A DNA stretch of 64,000 bases from Closterium sp. NIES-65. Lineage: Eukaryota > Streptophyta > Zygnematophyceae > Desmidiales > Closteriaceae. The stretch is from contig CANXME010002050.1 of assembly GCA_948144175.1 (NCBI GenBank), positions 248,001 through 312,000 of the forward strand, read 5' to 3'. Positions 57,010-64,000 of the stretch are shown in pieces. The notes beneath the pieces were generated by a model. It did not search any database, was not told where the DNA came from, and was given only the letters and a program-made list of their open reading frames with translations. Every line of letters starts with the position of its first letter. Positions within the stretch are counted from its first letter, which is position 1. Both the position numbers and the translations under genes were made by a program.

Positions 57010-57600
57010 GCAGGGCAGTGCGGCTCGGCAAAGCGGTGCGGCTCAGCAGAGCAGCGCGGCTCGGCTCGGCTGGGCGGCTCGGCTCAGCTGAGCGGCGCGG
57101 CTTGGCTGCACGGCTCGGCTCAGCTAGGCGGCGCGGCTCGGCTGCGCGCTTGTCGGGCAGGAGCACGGGCAGCGCAGCTAGGGGAGGTGCTCACTACAGG
57201 CGGGTAGGGCAGGCGCCTGACAGGCGGGCAGGGCAGGGCCGTGTCGGCGGCTGTAGGTAGGGAAGCAACTGCGGCTGGAGGCAAGGCCGCAATTGCGGCT
57301 ATAGGCAGGGCCGCGACTGCGGCTGTAGGAAGGGCCGCAACTGCGGCTGGAGGCAGGGCCGCGACTGCGGCTGCAGGAAGGGCCGCGGCAGCGGCAGGCA
57401 GGGCCGCGAGTGCGATAGGACAGGGCCGCGACGGCGGCAGGCAGGGCCGCGACTGCGGGAGAGTAGGGCAGTCAGGGCGGCAGACAGAGCCGCGACGGCG
57501 GTCGGCAAGGCCGCGGCGACGGAAGGCAGGGCCGCGACGGTGGCTGCAGGGCAGGGCCACGAGAGCGGCAGGGCAGGGCCGCGACGGCTTTAGGCAGAGC
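57010..57600 (-). repeat. Tandem arrays in the Copia-F leader
   Basis: Array 1 (about 57010-57160) is built on GCGGCTCGGCTCAGC units. Array 2 (about 57240-57600) is built on GCAGGGCCGCGACTGCGGC units with a period near 27-30 bp. They are partly decayed and unlike the arrays of B and C. Confidence 0.75.
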
Positions 57601-57746
57601 TGCGTCGGCAGGGTAGGCTTACGGGGCGCAGGTGAGGCAGGCGCGAGGCGGGCGACCGAGCTGGCAGGCACGGGAGCGCGCTTCGGGCAGGGCAGGAAAA
57701 AAAAAATAGTGGTGGGCCCTAAAAAAACGGTCCCACTAGGGAACCT

Positions 57747-57757
57747 GCTCTATACCA
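57747..57757 (-). promoter_or_regulatory. Primer-binding site, Copia-F
   Basis: The minus strand reads TGGTATAGAGC, the same as in Copia-C. Confidence 0.75.
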
Positions 57758-57889
57758 TGTGAGAAAAGTACGAGTGAAAATGGAATGGACTAGGAAACAG
57801 GTGGGTACAAGTAGTGAACCTAAAAGTGTTATGCCCCATATTGTCTACCCCACTACAGCCTACACAGACTATAGCATATAAGTTTGTCC
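57758..57889 (-). repeat. 5' LTR of Copia-F (132 bp)
   Basis: It is the partner of 50938-51068. The right edge is placed by the GCCAA target duplication at 57890. Confidence 0.85.
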
Positions 57890-57935
57890 GCCAACTTCGG
57901 CGTGGTATCTCGAGGTCGACGTGGAGGATCAGGTG

Positions 57936-58305
57936 TGTGAGGATCTAGGATCGAGCTCAGAAAAGAGAATGTAAATTGAATGAATCACCTGGGTACAACA
58001 CGAGGCTATATATAGGCTCGACACAAGGCCCAGTAACCAGGTGTTACGCGAAGGTTCAAAGGGTCGCAAAGCGTCCCGAACAGACCCTTCCCGAATTCGG
58101 TAGAAGGCAATTCGGTGGCAACCGAAAAGCCCAGAATTCGGTGCACGCAACCTAGCTCGGTGCTATAACTAAAATAAAATATAGGAGAGCACTTAGCCTA
58201 GGAAATCAAGCAATTCATGCATGCATAAAATAATCCTATGCCAGAAATAGCATAATAAAGTAAGGGCAGACAAGCATAGCTCGCATAGGCCGTTGTACTC
58301 TCACA
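57936..58305 (-). repeat. 3' LTR of the minus-strand Gypsy (about 370 bp)
   Basis: Sense strand runs TGTGAGAGTACAACGG to TAGATCCTCACA and resembles 59347-59724 over its whole length, with moderate divergence. A TATATATA box lies at about 58007-58014. Confidence 0.8.
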
Positions 58306-59346
58306 CGTCCCCCCCTCAAAGCTGGGTGGCGTGAGATACACCCTACTTGACAAGATAGTTCTTGAGAGCACGACGTGCGTTGCCCATATCAGCTTCTGCA
58401 ACCCAACTGTCCTCAGTGGGGTCATATCCCTTCCAGCGGATCAGGAACTTGAGGGTCTTGCCGCCGCGGCGCCGATGAGTGAGAACGCGCTCCACTTCGT
58501 ACTTCGGTTCATCCTGTATGAGAACAGGTGGTGGTGGCGGTAGCTGCCCTCCCTGGAAATGTTGGTTGGGGTCCTTGTAGGGATTCAGGAGCTCAACATG
58601 GAAAGCGTTGTGAAGCTTCCACGTATCTGGTAAGCGCAAGCGGAATGTTACTGGTGTCACCTGTGCCTCAACGAGAAAAGGACCACAGAAGCGAGGCCGG
58701 AGTTTGGATGGGAGGTGAGACATGTTCAAGTTGCGTGTGTCAAGAAGCACCTGATCTTCGACTACTACTAAGTGATCTCGTCGCTGACGATCAGCATACT
58801 GCTTGTGGAAGGTCTACATCGTGGTGAGTTGTTGCTGAATCTTCTCCCATAGCTGTTGCATGGTGGTGACGAAGTCATGTGCGGCTTGGACGTGGGCCGG
58901 TGTGGTTGGCTGCTGTGGTGTAAATGGTTCCCGTCCGTAACACAGGAAGAAAGGAGTTTTCCATGTAGCTGCATATGATGCGTTGTTGTAAGCGAACTCT
59001 AGGGTCGGTAAGTGTCTGTCCCAATGGCTGACGTCATCCTTGCAAGCTGTGCACAGTAACTGTTCAACCACCTGATTGAGTCACTCTATCTTTCCGTCAG
59101 TCTGTGGGTGGTATGCTGAAGACATTGCAAGTTTAGTCCCCAATAATCCCATGAGTTCCTTCCAGAACTTACTCGTGAATTTGGGGTCTCTGTCAGAGAT
59201 GAGTGTAGCGGGGATGTCGTGGATGGTGATGATGCGGTCAAAGAAGAGGCGGGCAGTTGCTTCAGCTGTAGCTGTGGCGTTGGTCGGTATGAAGGGACCA
59301 TTTTGGAGAACTTGTCGATCATTACGAGGATGGAATAAAGTGGAGG
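57936..59346 (-). mobile_element. Ty3/Gypsy chromovirus, 3' portion, interrupted
   Basis: On the minus strand this has an integrase core (DKFSKMV, ISDRDPKFTSKFWKEL, YHPQTDGKIE), the integrase C-terminal region (FAYNNASY) and a chromodomain near 58.36-58.5 kb (VERVLTHRRRGGKTLKFLIR, WKGYDPTEDSW). A polypurine tract and a 3' LTR of about 370 bp (57936-58305) follow. Gag, protease, reverse transcriptase and the 5' LTR are not in this segment, because a plus-strand Gypsy of the same kind begins exactly at 59347. The remaining frame has a few breaks. The chromodomain marks the chromovirus branch, whose members often target particular chromatin. Confidence 0.85.
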
Positions 59347-59724
59347 TGTGAGAGTACGTCGGCTTATGCTTGTTATTCATGCTTGCTATTATTTCCTTAC
59401 GCTATTCCTAGCTTATGATTATTTTCTGCATGCATGAATTGCTTGATTTCCTAGGTTCGTTGCTATACTATAGTTATTATAGTTATAGGCACCGAACCAG
59501 GTTACGTGCACCGAACTCAAGCTATTCGGACGCCACCGAATTGCTTTCTACCGAGTTCGGGAAGGTTCTGTTCGGGACGCTTCGCGACCCTCAGAACATT
59601 CGCGTAACACCTGGGTTACCTGCCTTGTGTCGAGCCTATATATAGCCTCATGTTGTACCCAGGTGATCATTCAATTCGATTCAATTCAAACTCTCTTTTC
59701 TGAGCTCGATCCTAGATCCTAACA
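59347..59724 (+). repeat. 5' LTR of the plus-strand Gypsy (378 bp)
   Basis: It runs TGTGAGAGTACGTCGG to TAGATCCTAACA, with the primer-binding site just after it. It begins exactly where the minus-strand Gypsy integrase stops, so it marks a nested insertion point. Confidence 0.88.
59637..59644 (+). promoter_or_regulatory. TATA box in the Gypsy 5' LTR
   Basis: TATATATA lies about 80 bp before the LTR end, in the same context (GAGCCTATATATAGCCTC) as in the minus-strand Gypsy LTR. This fits a core promoter with RNA starting about 30 bp downstream. Confidence 0.65.
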
Positions 59725-59725
59725 C

Positions 59726-59741
59726 TTGGTAATCAGAGCCC
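59726..59741 (+). promoter_or_regulatory. Primer-binding site, plus-strand Gypsy
   Basis: TTGGTAATCAGAGCCC lies 1 nt after the LTR and resembles the tRNA-Met type site TGGTATCAGAGC with one extra base. Confidence 0.7.
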
Positions 59742-62700
59742 GTTTACACGCGAAGTTCTTTCGACCGCTAAAACCCAGTCTTCAAAAAACTGCGGGGGCG
59801 ACGCAGTTAAACATCGATTTCGGGTACGTAAAACCGGTTCCGTGTTTTTCCGCTCCTCCTCGATTTGGTTTTTTGGACGCGTAATGTCAGGCATGGAAGG
59901 CCAGGGCGACAACTACGCGACCACGAGCGACGTCGCGAGCCTCCGCATCGACATGGAGCAGACGCAGGCGACGCTTCGTCGACTCGAGGCTTTTTTAACA
60001 AACCACCCGGCGCTCGCCACGACAGCAGCAGCGACTGCAACCGCTACAGCACCGACAATTCCAGCAGCAGTGGCGACACCGATATTTCACGGCCCAATGG
60101 CACCACCAACGCCGAACCTCGAAGCAGCACGACCGAGGCTCCTGGAAGCGTTCGATCCAAGCGCAAAGGGATCCGACGTCCGGCGTTTCGTGGCAATCCT
60201 CGAGATCTACTTCGAGGCCATTGGCTGTTCGACCCCGACATACGACGCAACACGAATCCGGCTCGCAGCAACACTGTTACGCGGACCAGCACTCGAGTGG
60301 ATCTACAACACTGACGTGGCCCGCGGGGAGAAAACGTGGCAGCAGTTTCGGGCAGAATTTATCGGGCGTTTCGAACCGGATAATACTACCTATATGGCGC
60401 GGCAACAAATTCATCGGCACAAGCAGTACGGTAGTGTAGCGCAGTACACGCAGCAGATGGAGCTCTTGTTCACCCGCATCCCCGACCTGACCGAAGGCGA
60501 AAAAATCACGGCATACACAGAAGGGTTAAAATTGGGGGTTCAGCGGCAGGTGATCGCGTCAAATCACGAAAGCTACAAGGACATCGTGCGTGCAGCCGAG
60601 CGTTACGATACGCTGACCCGAAGTCAACCCGAAACACGACGTTTCACGCCGAACCGTACATTCGGCACGGAGTGATCGGCACCCCCCACGTTCGCCGAAC
60701 CGATGGATATCGACAAATTCGACGCGAAGCGGCAGCCGACCAAATGCGAATTTTGCGGCGCAGCAGGGCATCAGATTTTGTCGTGCTACAAGTTGAAGAA
60801 AGTACGTGCGATCATGCAGGACGGTAACAGTGGAGCACCCCCGAAGTAAAAAAACGGGAATCGCCAGTAGCCGCGGATCGAACTGGCGATCGCGTAAAGA
60901 TCCGAAAAGCGAAAAAGGGCGACAACGTGGCGACTTCGGAGCGGGCGAAAAAAGGAGAAAATGATGGCGCGAATATAAAACGTCACGACCGGCCGGCATC
61001 AGGGGAAATCGCCGAGGCGATTGGTGGCTCCGCGAAAAAAGACTCTGCACCGACCGGGAAACTCCAGCCGGACCCCCACGAAAGTAAGAAATCGTTAAAA
61101 GTATCCTATAAATATACTCTGACGAAAAATATCGCTTCTCGTGGTTTTCAAGCCCTTGAAAAATTCAGGGGAGAACTAGAGGCCAAGAAAAAGCCTTTAG
61201 AAGTCATTCAGGTACCTGCAAATATGGGCAAAGTATTACGGAGCGTAGAGAAGGGTCGTGCGTTCCGTGGTGTGAATATTCTCTCCCCGCAGCAGAGTGT
61301 TAAGGCTCCCCGTTGCCCACAGGTGAAGCCTACACAGCTGCAAAGGCTTAGAGGAAAATTCCAGGCTCAGGAGAAGATATACAAGCCTCGGAAAAATCCT
61401 CCTACCCCCCAGGTGAAGTTGGAAAGTGCTGAGTCGGGTATAGGAAACACGGAAGGTATCCATTTTACTGTACCCTATGATCCTATTAATGAGACCCTCT
61501 TTAGCTACTCAGCGCAGCAGAAACCACTACTCCTCGAGGTGTTATGCAATGGGCGACGCCTCCAGGCACTGGTGGACAGCGGTGCATCTCACTCGGTGTG
61601 TGACCGCGGAGCATTGGAGAAAATTGGAGAGAAGGCGGAGGAGACCCAGTTTTCAGCAACCATGGTGGACGGTACGAAGCTTCCTATCCACGGCGAAGCA
61701 TCACTGCAGCTGCATATCGGTGCGTTAAGGTGGAAACCGAAGCTGCCAGTCACCAACATCAAAGGGTTAGATTTTATCTTGGGGCGAGATTTCCTGAAGC
61801 GGTTCAACCCCGAGATCGATTGGGTCAACAGCAAGGTGTGCATCTACAACAACGGGAAACGGATAGCACTGCGAAGCTGGACGGATACAGGGGACGTACC
61901 TGAAACGACACTGGCACGGCTCAAACAGATGGTGAACGAGAGTAACACGGGTTACCTAGCACTGGTTATGGCAGCAGCAGAGGAGGAGAAGCCGAGTTCG
62001 GAGCTACCTGCAGCAGTGAAGGAGGTCTTGGAGCAGTACAAGGATATAATGCCCGACGACCTACCTGCAGGCGTACCCCCTGCACGCACCCACGAACACG
62101 AGATCGTGGAGGAACCAGGTGCGAAACCCGTCTCACGTGCACCATACCGACTGAGTCCGACCGAACTGACAGACATGAAGAAGCAGATCGAGTATCTACT
62201 GGACAGACAGCTGATCCGACCCTCCACCTCTCCCTACGGCGCACCAGTTCTCTTCACACCAAAACCAGACGGCAGTTTACGGATGTGCATCGACTACCGC
62301 GCACTGAACAAACAGACGGTAAAAAACAAATACCCCATACCGCGCATCGACGACTTACTGGACCAACTGCGTGGTGCAACAGTCTTCTCGAAGCTGGACC
62401 TACGGTCGGGTTATTGGCAGATCAAGATGGCAGACAACTCGGTCCACAAGAGGGCGTTCCGTACTTGATACGGCTCCTACGAATACTTGGTGATGCCGTT
62501 CGGACTCTGTAACGCACCAGCAACGTTTCAGGCGGAGATGAATCACATCTTACGGCCCCTGCTGGACGAGTGCGTGGTGGTGTACTTGGACGATATTCTC
62601 ATCTACTCCAAGAACACGAAGGAGCACGTGGAGCATCTGCGGAAGGTGTTCAAGATCCTGCGGAAGAACAAGTTCTACGTGAAGCTGTCCAAGAGCGACT

Positions 62701-64000
62701 TCGCCCTGAAGAAGGTGCAGTTTCTTGGGCACATGGTGAGTGCCAAGGGCGTACACGTGGACCCGCGGAAGATCGAAGCCGTCAAAGAGTGGAAAGTTCC
62801 GGAAAACGTGAAAGAATTGCAGCAGTTCCTAGGCTTCGCCAACTACTACAACAGGTTCGTGCCACAGTACGCTAAGATTGCAGCGCCACTGACCGACCTA
62901 CTGAAAAAGGATACACCCTTCAAATGGGATACTCCTCATCAGCAAGCCATGGAGCAGCTACAGACCGCACTGACCACAGCCCCGGTACTCATCCTACCAG
63001 ACCCTGAGAAGGACTACGTGGTTGAAGCTGACGCTAGTGACCAGGCAGTCGGAGCAGTACTGATGCAGGATCACGGGAACGGGTTACAGCCTATCGCCTA
63101 CCTCAGTAAAAAACTGCACGGAGCAGATTTGAACTACCCCATTCACGACGAGGAAGCCTTAGCCATAGTCGTAGCCTTCAAAGCGTGGAGGTGCTATCTA
63201 GAAGGAGCCAAGACTACAGTCTATACTGACCACTGCAGCCTCAAATACCTGAAGTCACAGCCAACACTCTCACGATGACAGGTGCGATGGATGGACTTCT
63301 TGGAGACCCACTTCCACTACGACATCATCTACGAACCCGGGCTACACAACAAAGCAGACGCGTTGAGCCGCCCAGGACATGTAGCAGGCATCCAACTCGA
63401 CGGGATGAACCCTCTGCTCAAGAGTCTATTCCAACATGGGTACTCCGTGGACGGCGAGATAGCAACGGCAGAGAAACAGAAGCTGTTACAGTGGGAGAAA
63501 GACTTAGCTCTAAGGAAGGGTTCAGGAAAGATTTGGGTACCGAATCACGCCCCGCTACGGCAGATCCTATTGGAGGAGTTTCACGACGTACCTTACGCGG
63601 GACATTTCGGGAGCAACAAGACGTTAGCAGGGATAGCGAAGTATTACTACTGGCCCGGGATAGCAGCAGACGTGCAGCAGTTTGTCACCTCTTGCGACAC
63701 GTGCCAGCGGATGAAGAGTAGCAAGCAGAAAAAAGCAGGGTTACTTCAGCCTCTACCCGTACCGGAGCAGCCATGGCAAGTCGTTAGCCTCGACTTCATC
63801 ACGGGACTTCCTTCGACCTCACGAGGGCATGATGCTATACTCGTGGTGATCGACAAGTTCTCTAAAATGGGTCACTTCATCCCGACCAACGCCACCGCTA
63901 CAGCTGAAGCAACTGCTTGCCTCTTCTTCGACCGCATCATCACCATCCACGGCATCCCCGCTACACTCATCTCAGACAGAGACCCCAAATTCACGAGTAA

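Larger units (their letters stand above)
50938..57889 (-). mobile_element. Copia-F, old broken short-LTR Copia element
   Basis: LTRs at 50938-51068 and 57758-57889 differ by about 7%, and the target duplication GCCAA flanks the element (50933-50937 and 57890-57894). On the minus strand it has a primer-binding site, leader arrays, gag from 56960 (MASPNVLTFDAEGRAVDF), poly-Gly tail, C-X13-C-X3-H-X4-C knuckle near 55.85 kb, protease, integrase (to about 54 kb), hinge minisatellite (about 53750-53975), part of reverse transcriptase, RNase H (to about 51.3 kb) and the polypurine hairpin (51071-51091). The coding region has many breaks, roughly eight or more. The more diverged LTRs make it older than B, C and D. 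Confidence 0.88.
59347..64000 (+). mobile_element. Ty3/Gypsy chromovirus, 5' LTR to integrase, runs off the window
   Basis: A 5' LTR (59347-59724) is followed by a primer-binding site and gag from about 59884 (MSGMEGQGDNYATTSDVA) with a CX2CX4HX4C knuckle (CEFCGAAGHQILSC, about 60.76 kb). Then come protease ([12 protein letters not shown], about 61.57 kb), reverse transcriptase ([13 protein letters not shown] and YLDD, about 62.25-62.6 kb), RNase H (VEADASDQAVGAVL, about 63.0 kb), the integrase HHCC zinc-binding region (about 63.55-63.72 kb) and the integrase core to the window end. Order protease-RT-RNase H-integrase is diagnostic of Ty3/Gypsy. The coding part visible has about three breaks, so it looks non-functional. 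The 3' half and second LTR are outside, so age cannot be set from LTRs. Confidence 0.88.

Overview
The window reads as nuclear DNA of a GC-rich, plant-lineage eukaryote packed with retrotransposons. The retroelement primer-binding sites match the plant initiator-tRNA-Met type, a chromodomain Ty3/Gypsy family is present, and the one recognisable host gene has short GT-AG introns. The Copia proteins, with very Gly/Ala/Pro-rich Gag and hinge regions, remind me of streptophyte algae such as Closterium. That placement is an impression from memory, not a database result.

Layout. 1-492: 3' end of a plus-strand Copia with a 245-bp LTR, inserted in an old minus-strand Copia (A, 493-3990). 4360-11747 and 13168-20627: two Copia elements (B and C, minus strand) that look whole, each with identical 131-bp LTRs, a perfect 5-bp target duplication and one gag-pol frame of about 1,975 codons. 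11748-13167: spacer with a long CT tract. 20628-22670: AT-rich non-coding DNA with an array of short palindromes and a 147-bp MITE-like element. 22671-23678: a four-exon universal stress protein gene, the only confident host gene. 24402-35090: an older, broken minus-strand Copia (D) carrying a 5'-truncated plus-strand Copia (E) in its leader.

A direct tandem duplication of about 11.5 kb follows: 26079-37591 and 37592-48955. It copies most of D, all of E, and about 2.5 kb of flanking DNA. Copy 1 alone carries a solo LTR with a perfect target duplication, so that insertion came after the duplication. 48956-50421 is unique DNA with possible but unproven host exons. A dispersed repeat (R) follows, split by an old broken Copia (F, 50938-57889). 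From 57936 there is a minus-strand Gypsy 3' portion, interrupted at 59347 by a plus-strand Gypsy of the same kind that runs off the window end.

Relative ages from LTR divergence and nesting: A and F oldest, D intermediate, E after D, the duplication after E, the solo LTR after the duplication; B and C very recent. The Copia group shares several non-coding signatures: a polypurine tract inside a conserved hairpin, GC-rich hairpins just after the primer-binding site (B and C), family-specific tandem arrays filling the leader before gag, and a Gag zinc-knuckle variant of spacing C-X13-C-X3-H-X4-C. I see no CRISPR, tRNA, rRNA or bacterial-type genes.
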